Assembly: GCA_913063265.1 (NCBI GenBank)
Contig: CAJXZG010000006.1
Coordinates: forward strand, 1-64,000
Direction: 5' to 3'
DNA: 64,000 bases
From: an uncultured Prolixibacteraceae bacterium
Lineage (GTDB): Bacteria; Bacteroidota; Bacteroidia; Bacteroidales; Prolixibacteraceae
The notes beneath the pieces were generated by a model. It saw only the letters and a program-made list of their open reading frames with translations. It was not told the origin of the DNA and did not search any database. The translations under genes and the position numbers were made by a program. How positions within the stretch are numbered: position 1 is the first letter of the stretch; every line of letters starts with the position of its first letter. This document shows, in pieces, positions 1 through 9,148 of this stretch.

Positions 1-1
1 C

Positions 2-1078
2 CGGGCGCATATGCCTGCAGATGAACTTAATACTTATCTTGAATCGTCACTTGTAACACCTTTAGACCAAACTGTAAATCAAATATCCGGAATTCAGGAT
101 ACCTTAATGACAATAATGATTTTGATTGCTATCCCTTTGTTATTATTCTCTTTGGATCTAAGAAAATGGCTAAAGCTGGCAAAAGGAGCAATTTTATCAT
201 TGGTGCTTGCTATGATTTCCATGTTAATTGTAATTTTTGCCGGTTATTACATTTTTCGGAATACAATAACAGAAACCAATAAAATAGCGGGAATGCTTGT
301 AGGTGTTTATACCGGAGGAACACCAAATCTGGCTGCAATTGGAACGGCTTTAAATGTAAATGCAGAAACCTTTTTACTTACCCATACTTCAGATTTAATA
401 GTTGGTTCGGTTGCTTTGATTTTTCTTATGACCATTGCCCAAAGAGTATTTCACATCTTCTTGCCCAAATTCCAAATGGTTTACAAAGCTGAAAACAAAT
501 TACACTTAAATGATGAACCTGAAGATTTTGAAAATTTTGCACCATTATTTAATAAAAAAAATGTTCCTGATTTACTCAAATCCTTCGGGATTTCAATATT
601 AATTGTAGCAGTAGGTGGCGGATTAAGTTTACTTGTTCCCAAGCCCTCGGATACTATTGTTGCCATTTTATCCATAACCACCCTGGGATTATTGGCTTCA
701 TTAGTAAAACCAATCCATAAACTGCACAACAGTTTTCAGTTTGGAATGTATTTGATTATTGTATTCTCTTTGGTAGTTTCTTCAATGGCCAATTTAGCCA
801 ATATGGTAAAACCGGAATCAACCCAATTGTTTTATTATGTTGCTATGGTTGTCATTGGTTCAATGGCAATTCATGTGGGTTTGGCCCGGGTTTTTAAACT
901 CGATGCTGATACAACTATTATTTCCATAACAGCCTTAACCTATTCCCCACCGTTTGTGCCTACTGTTGCAGGTGCTTTAAAGAATAAAGAAGTTATCATT
1001 TCAGGTTTAACTATTGGAATTTTAGGATATGCATTTGGAACCTATCTAGGTGTTTTTGTCGGAACTATTTTAAAGTAA
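2..1078 (+). CDS. DUF819 family membrane protein (5' end cut by window edge)
   Basis: This is a hydrophobic integral membrane protein of the DUF819 (YjcL-like) family, whose transport substrate is unknown. Many membrane segments are visible, and the conserved stretch around GVYTGGTPNLAAIGTAL is typical of the family; a second glycine- and proline-rich repeat lies near the C-terminus (YSPPFVPTVAGALKNKEV), as in inside-out duplicated transporters. The frame is open to the first base of the window, and family members usually carry one or two more N-terminal helices than the 355 residues readable from the ATG at position 11, so the true start is probably upstream. The stop is at 1076-1078. The next gene is convergent. 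Function beyond membrane transport is not known. Confidence 0.8.
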   Translation, partial: RAHMPADELNTYLESSLVTPLDQTVNQISGIQDTLMTIMILIAIPLLLFSLDLRKWLKLAKGAILSLVLAMISMLIVIFAGYYIFRNTITETNKIAGMLVGVYTGGTPNLAAIGTALNVNAETFLLTHTSDLIVGSVALIFLMTIAQRVFHIFLPKFQMVYKAENKLHLNDEPEDFENFAPLFNKKNVPDLLKSFGISILIVAVGGGLSLLVPKPSDTIVAILSITTLGLLASLVKPIHKLHNSFQFGMYLIIVFSLVVSSMANLANMVKPESTQLFYYVAMVVIGSMAIHVGLARVFKLDADTTIISITALTYSPPFVPTVAGALKNKEVIISGLTIGILGYAFGTYLGVFVGTILK

Positions 1079-1122
1079 AAATAGTTAATTCAGCATTGTT
1101 TTGCTGGTCCGGATTTTATTCT

Positions 1123-1809
1123 TCATCCCAGTTTTTTAAAAAACTGTTCACGATAACTGAGACTTACAGGAATTTTACGCTGACCGATTTTAACCAGGTT
1201 TCCTTCGATATAATCGATTTTGGAAATTGAAATCACATAAGATTTATGAATTCTGACAAATCCTTTTTCCGGAATTTGCTGAATAAAATCTTTTAACCTG
1301 CCATGTACAGTAATTGATTTGTCTGACAACACAAATCGTACATAATCTCCCTGAGCTTCAAGTATAAAAATATCATCAAAGTTTATTCGATATCTTTTTT
1401 TATTCGACCAAACCATTATATGCCCAGTCACTGGTGCATCATTTGTTTGATTTGCACTTCTGTCTAAAACCCTGTTTACCGCAAGTCGAAACCTTTCGAA
1501 CGATACGGGTTTTAATAAATAATCCACGGCGTCTACATCAAAACCATCAAGTGCAAATTCAGGATATGCAGTGATAAAAACGATGTATGGGGATTCTTTT
1601 AAACTTTTCACAAATCCTACTCCAGATAATTTAGGCATGTTAATGTCAAGAAAAATCAAATCAATATTTTCTTTCTTTAACACATTGCCTGCCTCCATTG
1701 CATCATTACAAACTGCTACAAGATTTAATTCCGGCGAGTCGTTTACAAAATCAACAATTACATCCTGCGAAAGCGGTTCGTCATCAACTATGATACAGTT
1801 TAATTGCAT
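1123..1809 (-). CDS. LytTR-family response regulator
   Basis: Two-component response regulator of 228 residues. An N-terminal receiver domain (about 1-120) has the acidic pocket IIVDDEP, the phospho-acceptor Asp in LIFLDINMP, a T in FITAYPEFA and the Lys in LLKPVSFER. A C-terminal LytTR DNA-binding domain (about 130-228) has the usual FVRIHKSYVISISKIDYIE signature. It starts 4 bases after the stop of the sensor kinase gene upstream, so the two are co-transcribed and almost certainly partners. Family members bind direct repeats upstream of their targets. The target genes cannot be read from the sequence, although the lipoprotein that heads the operon is one candidate. Confidence 0.93.
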   Translation of the reverse strand: MQLNCIIVDDEPLSQDVIVDFVNDSPELNLVAVCNDAMEAGNVLKKENIDLIFLDINMPKLSGVGFVKSLKESPYIVFITAYPEFALDGFDVDAVDYLLKPVSFERFRLAVNRVLDRSANQTNDAPVTGHIMVWSNKKRYRINFDDIFILEAQGDYVRFVLSDKSITVHGRLKDFIQQIPEKGFVRIHKSYVISISKIDYIEGNLVKIGQRKIPVSLSYREQFFKKLG

Positions 1810-1813
1810 TTCC

Positions 1814-2848
1814 TTAGTTAAGTTGTAATTGTAAATTTACCAGAAATACTTTTTTATCTTCAGAAATCTTTAATGAATGTTTTTCCGGATAAATTAATTT
1901 TAATCTTTTACGTACATTTTCAATTCCGATGCCCCGGTATTTACTATTTGTTTTCTGAACAGACTCTCCGACGCTGTTTCTAATGCTGAACTTGAGAGAA
2001 CTGTCATTAACATTTATATTTATTTCTACAAAAAGATTTTCTGCCCCACCTTTTATGCCATGTTTAAAACTGTTCTCAACAAAAGGTAGAAAAAGCAGGG
2101 GTGCAATTTTTTTATCCTTTGTTTCACCCTTAATAAGCAGTTCTATTTTGTCTTTGTCCTTGCTTCTCAGGTTTTGTAATTCAATATAGTTTTTGATCAT
2201 ATCCAGTTCTTTTTCAAGAGCGATAAACTCAACATCAGATTCATATAAAATATGTCTCATCAAATCGCTTAACTGAACAATCTTTAAGGGAACCTGCTCA
2301 GAACTTTTTCTTGCTAAACTGTAAATATTATTTAAGGAATTGAATAAAAAATGAGGATTAATCTGGGACTTCAAAGCTTTTAATTCGGCCAGGGTTTTTT
2401 CTTTTTCAGTTTCCTGCAAGCGAAACCAACTACGCGCCAACCGTATTAAACTTGTAAGCAAAAGATAAATGGCAAAAATTAAAGAAATATCCCAAAAATT
2501 ATAATAGGCGATAAAATAGTATCCCGGAAAGATATAATCTATCCAATGATTAAACAAGAGCAGATAAAACGAGGCCCCTGCAAAAACAAGGCATATAACG
2601 AAAGCCGTGTAAATAAAATATTTTGCTCTCTCCAAAAAAACAGGAAACAGTAATTTCAGATTTAAATAAACAATAAGTAAAACCGGTAAATGAAAAATGG
2701 CAGTATAAATCAGATCTATTGGTTTTATCTCTGCCGACACTTTGAAAATATTTATCAAAATCAGGAAGGAAAGTGACCAAAACAGAAAATGTTGCAACAC
2801 CCTGCTGTTGATAATCCTGACGACAATTATTTTGAGTTTTTGAATCAC
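1814..2848 (-). CDS. LytS-like sensor histidine kinase (His_kinase family)
   Basis: Membrane sensor kinase of 344 residues. Four hydrophobic segments fill the first 150 residues, with no recognisable extracellular sensor domain. A short coiled region (ETEKEKTLAELKALKSQ) leads to the His_kinase motif INPHFLFNSLNNIYSLA, which carries the phospho-accepting His. The C-terminal ATPase part has the N-box FVENSFKHG and a glycine-rich GIGIENVRKRL. The start is a GTG that directly abuts the TAG stop of the upstream lipoprotein gene (TAG|GTG), which implies translational coupling; no ATG is available before the first membrane segment. The partner response regulator lies 4 bases downstream. Confidence 0.92.
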   Translation of the reverse strand: MIQKLKIIVVRIINSRVLQHFLFWSLSFLILINIFKVSAEIKPIDLIYTAIFHLPVLLIVYLNLKLLFPVFLERAKYFIYTAFVICLVFAGASFYLLLFNHWIDYIFPGYYFIAYYNFWDISLIFAIYLLLTSLIRLARSWFRLQETEKEKTLAELKALKSQINPHFLFNSLNNIYSLARKSSEQVPLKIVQLSDLMRHILYESDVEFIALEKELDMIKNYIELQNLRSKDKDKIELLIKGETKDKKIAPLLFLPFVENSFKHGIKGGAENLFVEININVNDSSLKFSIRNSVGESVQKTNSKYRGIGIENVRKRLKLIYPEKHSLKISEDKKVFLVNLQLQLN

Positions 2849-3445
2849 CTATTTTCGTTTTAAAAGTGCATCCATTCCATCCTCAAATGCTTCTTTAGAA
2901 TTAACATATTTGACAACAAACTTTTGTAATTCCTTTGGTTTTGCGGTAAGTAAAATATAATCCCCGTTATATTCGTGCCGTATCCTGATTTTATTTTCCT
3001 TTATTAATTTTTCCAACCATTCCTGATCAAACCAGTTAATATAAAGCTGGTCTTCGCTAACTTCAACTTTTGCAAAAGTATGTATGGGGACAGCATGAAA
3101 ATCAGCTAATATAAGTTCATCCTTTTCCAAATAATCTTCCAAATAGAAATCGAGAAAATAGTGTCCGCCCAGCAAAATAATGTGTATTCGGAATTCACTT
3201 TTTTCACCATTTTCTTCGGTAACTGTCAAAATATAAGAAGTACTGTCGATATTTTCAGGAACTTTTTTCCCAAAATAGGCATGTTCAAATTTCCATTCTG
3301 TCTTTTCATCCTGCAACCACGTACCTGTTAAAATATCGTTGGGAAATAAATCTTCCTCTGTATATAAAGGATAATAGGAATAAACCACACACCCCGACAA
3401 GAATGCCACTAAAATTCCAATGATTAAAAGATTCTTAGATTTCAT
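2849..3445 (-). CDS. lipoprotein of unknown function, first gene of a two-component operon
   Basis: A predicted lipoprotein of 198 residues when started at the ATG ending at 3445 (MKSKNLLIIGILVAFLSGC); the reading frame extends 9 codons further, but those residues would spoil the signal peptide. The lipobox is FLSGC. The mature part has no family that I recognise. It contains repeated beta-like stretches (TGTWLQDEKTEWKFEHAYFG, EFRIHIILLGGHYFLDFY) that suggest a small lipocalin- or DUF-like fold. Its stop codon abuts the start of the kinase gene, so it belongs to the same operon and may feed a periplasmic or envelope signal to that kinase; this is inference from gene order. Confidence 0.75.
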   Translation of the reverse strand: MKSKNLLIIGILVAFLSGCVVYSYYPLYTEEDLFPNDILTGTWLQDEKTEWKFEHAYFGKKVPENIDSTSYILTVTEENGEKSEFRIHIILLGGHYFLDFYLEDYLEKDELILADFHAVPIHTFAKVEVSEDQLYINWFDQEWLEKLIKENKIRIRHEYNGDYILLTAKPKELQKFVVKYVNSKEAFEDGMDALLKRK

Positions 3446-3590
3446 GATTTTTCTGTTTGAATTTTTAATCAAATGTAAAGTGTAATGTTTTATCGGGCTA
3501 TTTTTTTCGTTAAGATTGAAAAAAAGATCGTTGAAATTGCTTTTCAGGAAAAGAGTTTTACAAATCCATATCCGGTCTTTGACAATAAAA

Positions 3591-4796
3591 TCAATTTATA
3601 GCCTTTTCAGCAATCTCTTTAAATTTATCGGAATAATTGTAATTACTTGGCATTAACTGGGTATAAAAAATAATAATTGATTTTTTATTCGGATTTAACC
3701 AAAATTTTGTGGACGCAGCCCCTGCCCATCCGTATTCACTGGTTTCTTCATTTACAGAACCTGCAAGGCCATGCCCCATCGTTCCTGCAAAAAATACCCC
3801 TTCAGGCATTTGGTTTGTTAATACCATTTCTGTAGTAGATTCTTTTAAAATCCTTGCACCATTTAATTCCCCTCCATTGAGCAGCATAAGACAAAAACTC
3901 AAATAATCGTCCATCGTAGATACCAATCCACCTCCACCAGAGAAAAGGGTTACCGGAGACCTAAATGCTCCGGCCATATTTCCTTCCATTTCTTTCACCG
4001 TATCATTTTCCACTGTATTTAAAGAGGTAAATCTGAAGTGTTTTTCTTCAGGGACATAAAATCCTGTATCATCCATTTTTAAAGGATCAAAAATTCTTTC
4101 CTTCATAAACTTATCGAGAGGCTGGCCAGATAAAACTTCAACCAAATAACCGGCTACATCAATAGACAAGCCATATTCCCATCTGGTTCCGGGCTGATAT
4201 TTTAAAGGCAGTTTTGCCAGGATTTTTATTTTATCAGCCAAAACACCATCCCAACCGCTTGCACCTGTTTCGCGATACAATGAGTCTACATAGGCATTCT
4301 GATCCCATCCGTATGTAATTCCCGATGTATGGGTAAGTAAATGCCTTATTGTCATTTCATTCTTCTGTGGTTCAAGTGTTTTGGTTTCTGCATTATAAAC
4401 CATTGCACCTTCAAATTCAGGAATATATTTTGCCACTTTATCATCCAGCTCAAATTTCCCTTCATCAAATAATGTCATTAACGCGACAGCAGTCACAGGT
4501 TTAGACATTGAAAAAATCCGAAAAATAGCATCATCTTTTAGTGGTGTTTTTTGATTTAGCTGAGCATAGCCAAAATTTTTCCGGTAAACTGTTTCTCCAT
4601 CTATATTAATTAATGCTGAAATACCAGCCAGTTTTTTATTCTCCACAAATTCATTTAAAACACTGCTTGCAATTTCAAGCGTATCCAAAGAAATATTTTC
4701 ATTTTTGGTCTGTTCTTTTTTACCGGTATCAGTACACGAATACTGAACCAACGCAGATCCTAAAAAAATAATTGAAAGCCAAACTACTTTTTTCAT
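3591..4796 (-). CDS. serine hydrolase of the beta-lactamase / DD-peptidase-like family, lipoprotein
   Basis: A 401-residue lipoprotein (lipobox Cys21 in VQYSC) with the class C beta-lactamase-like serine hydrolase domain. The catalytic SxxK tetrad is SMSK at residues 96-99, a YGLS (YxS-type) motif lies near residue 207, and a GHGLAG stretch sits where the third active-site element is expected. Enzymes of this group include esterases, D-aminopeptidases and transpeptidase-like proteins; beta-lactam hydrolysis cannot be assumed. It sits 24 bases downstream of the beta-barrel protein gene on the same strand, so the GH5, barrel and hydrolase genes probably form an operon. Confidence 0.87.
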   Translation of the reverse strand: MKKVVWLSIIFLGSALVQYSCTDTGKKEQTKNENISLDTLEIASSVLNEFVENKKLAGISALINIDGETVYRKNFGYAQLNQKTPLKDDAIFRIFSMSKPVTAVALMTLFDEGKFELDDKVAKYIPEFEGAMVYNAETKTLEPQKNEMTIRHLLTHTSGITYGWDQNAYVDSLYRETGASGWDGVLADKIKILAKLPLKYQPGTRWEYGLSIDVAGYLVEVLSGQPLDKFMKERIFDPLKMDDTGFYVPEEKHFRFTSLNTVENDTVKEMEGNMAGAFRSPVTLFSGGGGLVSTMDDYLSFCLMLLNGGELNGARILKESTTEMVLTNQMPEGVFFAGTMGHGLAGSVNEETSEYGWAGAASTKFWLNPNKKSIIIFYTQLMPSNYNYSDKFKEIAEKAIN

Positions 4797-4820
4797 AATT
4801 TAAGTTTAAACAGGTTAGTT

Positions 4821-6155
4821 TTAAAACAAGTAATTCAATGCAATGTATAATCCGGAAGTACCATCCCTTTTATCCACTACTCTACCATAATCAGCTTTTA
4901 TGATAAAGTTTTCATTCATCGCAATTCTAAATCCCGCACCATAGGAATAATGCAGCGTTTCAGCCCCAAAATCGAAATAATTTTCTGCACCGGGAATTGT
5001 TGCCAGATCAGGATTTACCTCAACCTTTTTTGTTACCATACCAAAATCGAGAAAGGCATTTAAGGCAAGGTAAAAGTTGTTGTTTATAAATCGAAATCTG
5101 TAGAATTTCCATCGGGTTTCGATATTTCCCAACAGGTATCCATCACCAACAACCCTGTTTCTTCTTACACCGCGCAAAGTTGTTCCACCACCAAGTCCTT
5201 CTGAGTTTGCGCCTTTTAATTCTGAGACGATAACCTGACTCTGATAGTAAAACGGAACATAACCACCAATTGTAGTCTGATAGTTTAAACGATATACAAA
5301 GGATAAATCTTCAGGAATAATTGTAAAATACTGACGATGGGTAAGGCTTAATTTTGCAAAAGAACTTTCAGCTCCAAGAAATGCAGGTGCACCCATAATT
5401 ACAGCATCTGTCCAAATACCTTTCATTGGATTTGGCCTGTTATCACGGGTATCAAATACCAATCCTCCTTTTAGCAATGGTACAAAACCACCATCAACTT
5501 CTTCAGCTTTTAGCACTCTCCATTCTACATATTTTTCATACAAACCGGGTTGTTCCGAAATTGGAGGCAAAACATCATTTCCATCTTTTCCTTTGTTTAG
5601 TTTATCAATATCTACCGAACCGATTTTAAAATTCAGAAGATTAATTCCACCCACCCATTTTAGTTTTTCGCCCGACAAATTTCCCAACAAATCGACTTTA
5701 AACCTGAACATTTTACGATCGTACTTATAAAACATCCGGCTTTTATAATTGGAATCATCCTGGTCAATCCAATCAAAATTTACCACAGCATCGTAGCCGT
5801 TAAATCCAAAAAAATCATATGCGCCATCCGACAAATAACTAATATCCACGGAGGTTCTCAGTCCTTTAATTAAACGATCAGAATCGTAGTAAAACCGGTT
5901 AATTCCACTCCCCTTTGTAAAACGCGAAACTTCAAAATAAAGCGAGTGGTCGTAGTTGGGATATCGGCTGCCATCGCCATAATGATACAGATTTACCAGA
6001 GCTCCGTATTGAAATCCCAAATCGGTATCGTAGGTAATTGTAGGTAAGGCGCCAAAATTCCAGCCATCTTTAATTACTTCCTGCTCTTTGTCATCTTGTG
6101 CAGTTGAATTAAAAATTACAAGAAAAAGAACACAAAAAACAATTATTTTTTTCAT
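4821..6155 (-). CDS. BamA/TamA-type surface antigen (Omp85 barrel without POTRA domains)
   Basis: An outer-membrane beta-barrel protein of about 444 residues. The start is placed at the ATG ending at 6155 (MKKIIVFCVLFLVIFNSTAQ, an ideal signal peptide), not four codons upstream. The rest alternates polar and aromatic residues. The C-terminal third has the surface-antigen (D15) hallmarks: GGGTTLRGVRRNRVVGDGYL, NNNFYLALNAFLDFGMV and a terminal strand ending in Phe (LYIALNYLF). The POTRA repeats of true BamA are absent, which is common for Bacteroidota paralogues of unknown cargo. It follows the GH5 gene by 42 bases and precedes the serine hydrolase by 24 bases. Confidence 0.85.
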   Translation of the reverse strand: MKKIIVFCVLFLVIFNSTAQDDKEQEVIKDGWNFGALPTITYDTDLGFQYGALVNLYHYGDGSRYPNYDHSLYFEVSRFTKGSGINRFYYDSDRLIKGLRTSVDISYLSDGAYDFFGFNGYDAVVNFDWIDQDDSNYKSRMFYKYDRKMFRFKVDLLGNLSGEKLKWVGGINLLNFKIGSVDIDKLNKGKDGNDVLPPISEQPGLYEKYVEWRVLKAEEVDGGFVPLLKGGLVFDTRDNRPNPMKGIWTDAVIMGAPAFLGAESSFAKLSLTHRQYFTIIPEDLSFVYRLNYQTTIGGYVPFYYQSQVIVSELKGANSEGLGGGTTLRGVRRNRVVGDGYLLGNIETRWKFYRFRFINNNFYLALNAFLDFGMVTKKVEVNPDLATIPGAENYFDFGAETLHYSYGAGFRIAMNENFIIKADYGRVVDKRDGTSGLYIALNYLF

Positions 6156-6197
6156 AACCGAAATCAATTTAATCTGTAAGAAAAGAGCCGGTGTAGT

Positions 6198-7289
6198 TTA
6201 TTTTCCCGAAATTATTTTAATAAAGTCTTCCCTGTTTTTCCCATCACCATCCAACAAGCCAAAGCTACCACTCTTATAGTTCCAGTTGGCATAAGCTATT
6301 CCATTTTCTTCAAACAAATCTATCATATCCTGGTACCATCTCAGCATATCTTCCTGAGCTGGGCCGGTAATAATTCCAAACTCGCCACAATATAATGGAA
6401 GTCCAAGTTCTTTTGCTTTTTTGATTGGTTTTTGCCACTCTTCCAGAATCCATTCTTTGTTAAACTCCTTGCCTACCCAATTTTTCGCCTGTTCTTTCAT
6501 TTCTTCCGGTAACAAATCAAATTCTTCCTTACTTAAAATTTCTCCCGGATAATGTACCGGGCCGGTATAACCTTTCATACCTGTCCAACTTGCATTGTAA
6601 TGTGTTAACATAAAAGGCTCATAAAAATGAAAACTCAATAAAATGTTTGGATCATTCTCAGGAACTTTTAACTCATCGAAAGTACCCACCGACTGCCATC
6701 TGTTTGAACCAATAACAATTGTCCTGTATGGTTCTATTTCGCGCAATGCTTTTGTGGCATTGGCTACAAGATTATTCCATAACTCAGGATCGTCGGCAAC
6801 TGCTTCGTTCATTAATTCATAGGCGACCAGGGAGTTTGGATAAACAGAAAGTGTTTTTGATAAATCTCTCCATAAATCATAAAACTTTTCCTGTTCTGCC
6901 GGATCTGTCCATAGGGGTTTTTCTTTTGCATTAAAATGGTGTGAACGTAATATGTGCAAATCAACAATAACACGAAGATTTGTTTCTGCACACCAATCAA
7001 TGCAGTTTGTCATCAATTGAAATGCATCATCGTTTCTGTTTCCCTGCTCATCCCACATTTGTTCTTCATCGATTGGAAGCCGGATATGATCAAAACCCAT
7101 TTCAGCTATTGCCACAACATCATCTCTGGTAAAAAACTTTTCTCGTTCAATCCCACGATTTCTGCTCTGAGATAACCAATGAGCAATATTTGTCCCCCTG
7201 AATACTTCAAATTTTGTTACATCTTTTTCTGCTTTGGGCTGACATGCAATACATACAACAAGTAATAATAACGGAAGGAATTTTTTCAT
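6198..7289 (-). CDS. GH5 glycoside hydrolase, lipoprotein
   Basis: A 363-residue glycoside hydrolase family 5 (cellulase-like) TIM-barrel enzyme anchored as a lipoprotein (Cys16 in VVCIAC). The fold is recognised from GFDHIRLPID near residue 65, VIVDLH near 108, the acid/base Glu162 in YELMNEAV, HFYEPFMLTHY near 221, and the nucleophile Glu303 in YCGEFG. A further aromatic stretch (YANWNYKSGSFGLLD) forms the end of the cleft. The likely substrate is a beta-1,4- or beta-1,3-linked glucan or mannan, but the subfamily cannot be set by eye. It lies after the susD terminator, 158 bases downstream of susD on the same strand, so it is probably transcribed from its own promoter. Confidence 0.9.
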   Translation of the reverse strand: MKKFLPLLLLVVCIACQPKAEKDVTKFEVFRGTNIAHWLSQSRNRGIEREKFFTRDDVVAIAEMGFDHIRLPIDEEQMWDEQGNRNDDAFQLMTNCIDWCAETNLRVIVDLHILRSHHFNAKEKPLWTDPAEQEKFYDLWRDLSKTLSVYPNSLVAYELMNEAVADDPELWNNLVANATKALREIEPYRTIVIGSNRWQSVGTFDELKVPENDPNILLSFHFYEPFMLTHYNASWTGMKGYTGPVHYPGEILSKEEFDLLPEEMKEQAKNWVGKEFNKEWILEEWQKPIKKAKELGLPLYCGEFGIITGPAQEDMLRWYQDMIDLFEENGIAYANWNYKSGSFGLLDGDGKNREDFIKIISGK

Positions 7290-7376
7290 AGTTTAAGTTT
7301 TAGTCGATATTGATTCAAATGTAGCTAAAGGAAAAAAAGAAACCAAATATTGGTTTAGACTGTCTTTCAAAGCATA

Positions 7377-7409
7377 AAAAAACTGCCGGATTTTCATCCG
7401 ACAGTTTTT
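7377..7409 (-). terminator. intrinsic terminator after susD
   Basis: An 11-bp stem (7381-7391 with 7396-7406, one G-U pair) with a 4-base loop is flanked by A and T runs. On the minus strand it reads as hairpin plus T-tract about 40 bases after the susD stop. It separates the ROK-susC-susD unit from the GH5 gene. Confidence 0.8.
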
Positions 7410-7447
7410 ACATTTATCTAACTAAACTATTGAGCAAATTATAATAT

Positions 7448-9142
7448 TTATTTTGCCCACCATAATTTTGTTTCCTGAGTATCCGGTCCTTGTTTAGAAA
7501 CAGCAATATTATATTGCTCTCCATTTTTACTGGATGCAGAATTTCCATAACGCATACGTTGAGGATACTTTCCGTTAATATCTCCTAATCCGTAAAGATC
7601 GATATCAGAAACACCGTCAGCAAGAACTTTTGGATACCCCATATCGCGAACAATTGCCCATGCTTCGAAACCATCTGTGTACGCCATAATCCAACGTTGA
7701 GAAGCAATTTTTTCAAGTTTTTCTTCCATGGTACCATCAAGTTGAGCCATTGCTTCGTTTTGTAAATAGGTATCAATATCACCATCGCTGACTCCCCAAA
7801 GTTTCATAGCCTGACGAATTCCTTCCTGATAAGCTGTTTGTGCATCATCACCTCCTAATCCTTTAACAGATGCTTCAGCTTTTAAGAAACTTGCTTCTGC
7901 CGCTGCAAAAATTAATTCAGCACGAATTGGGCCGGCATTTTTTCTTTCTATAATTTTATTTTCCGGTGTTGAAAAGAACTGATATGCTACATAGGGTTGC
8001 GTTTTTCCATTTAATCTTGTAGGTTGGCCAACATAATACACGTTTTCATCCATTGTGATTTCTACACCTCCGTCTTCAAGATCCGTTCTGGTAAACTCAA
8101 CTCCTGCTTCAGTAAGTACATTCAAAATAAAGTCCACTCTTTTTTCATGCTTGGCTGCCTCATCACCTTCAGGTTTTTCCAAAACAGCTGTACCCCCAGC
8201 GGCAGGTTTTGCATACATTGGAAGTCTTGGATCGTTATTATCCCGAAGTAAATCGATAAGTGTTTTACCGATTGTCCAGTCGGAACCCGTTCCAAAGTTA
8301 TACCAAACATCTCCATACGCTGCGCTACCCCATTGAGAAATCTCAATATCTTTCTCCATTGTTACATTATCTGATGCACCGTCAAGTAGCGGTGCACCCA
8401 AAGCTTCTGTTATCGCGGCTCCTGCAAAATCTGCACCTGGAGCGCCATGAGCACGCAATGCTATACGCAACTTTAAGGTGTTTGCCAATCTTTTCCATTT
8501 CTGAAGATCTCCACCACAATAAATATCATTAGAACCGATATCATCCACATTCGTTCCTGTTGAAGTCTCATCTCCAATTGTAGCCATTGCTTCATCTAAC
8601 TCTTTGATGATACCCATGTAGATTTCTCTTTGTTCATCAAATTTAGGTAATACAATATCCGGATTTGTAGCTTCGGAATATGGTATCATTCCAAATACAT
8701 CGGTGTACATTTGAAAATATAAACCTTTAATAATTTGCCCCATGGCATACATGTATTGATTCTCAAATTCGCCACCTTCATCTGTCATTTTCATAAAATT
8801 ATCCAAATCTCCAATGTAACCGGCGAGCCAATCATAAGATGCATCTGTATAACCGCTATGATAGCTATACCCCAGTTCATCATTCCACCAGCTTCCTTTC
8901 ATTCCAAAACAGAAGTGACCGGCATATCTGTCGGTATGAATCAAATGAGCCCGCCAATATGGATAACGGTCGGGAGCATATAATCTAAACTGAGGTCTTG
9001 TAATAAAATATTTAGCACTTACCTCTTCCTGTGTGAAAGAGTCGGGCTTTGTATTTATCTCATTGAATTTGTCGGTGCAGTTCGTTAAAATTGCAGCAAC
9101 AGCAACAATTATGAATATTTTTAAATAACTTTTCATTTTCAT
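7448..9142 (-). CDS. susD: SusD/RagB-like glycan-binding lipoprotein
   Basis: A 564-residue outer-membrane lipoprotein (Cys22 in ILTNC) of the SusD-like_2 group. It carries the typical start of the mature protein (DKFNEINTKPDSFTQEEV), helical TPR-like stretches (MYAMGQIIKGLYFQMYTDVF, GIIKELDEAMATI, WKRLANTLKLRIALRA) and the C-terminal ASQRWIMAYTDGFEAWA block found in this family. It binds glycans at the cell surface and caps the TonB-dependent transporter encoded directly upstream. The two genes are separated by 6 bases, so they are one transcript. The glycan is inferred from neighbouring sulfatases and glycosidases, not from this sequence. Confidence 0.94.
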   Translation of the reverse strand: MKMKSYLKIFIIVAVAAILTNCTDKFNEINTKPDSFTQEEVSAKYFITRPQFRLYAPDRYPYWRAHLIHTDRYAGHFCFGMKGSWWNDELGYSYHSGYTDASYDWLAGYIGDLDNFMKMTDEGGEFENQYMYAMGQIIKGLYFQMYTDVFGMIPYSEATNPDIVLPKFDEQREIYMGIIKELDEAMATIGDETSTGTNVDDIGSNDIYCGGDLQKWKRLANTLKLRIALRAHGAPGADFAGAAITEALGAPLLDGASDNVTMEKDIEISQWGSAAYGDVWYNFGTGSDWTIGKTLIDLLRDNNDPRLPMYAKPAAGGTAVLEKPEGDEAAKHEKRVDFILNVLTEAGVEFTRTDLEDGGVEITMDENVYYVGQPTRLNGKTQPYVAYQFFSTPENKIIERKNAGPIRAELIFAAAEASFLKAEASVKGLGGDDAQTAYQEGIRQAMKLWGVSDGDIDTYLQNEAMAQLDGTMEEKLEKIASQRWIMAYTDGFEAWAIVRDMGYPKVLADGVSDIDLYGLGDINGKYPQRMRYGNSASSKNGEQYNIAVSKQGPDTQETKLWWAK

Positions 9143-9148
9143 CTTCTT

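Noticed and set aside
3591-4796. True class C beta-lactamase
   Set aside because: Only the fold-level motifs are shared; the lipoprotein form and the location give no support for antibiotic hydrolysis.
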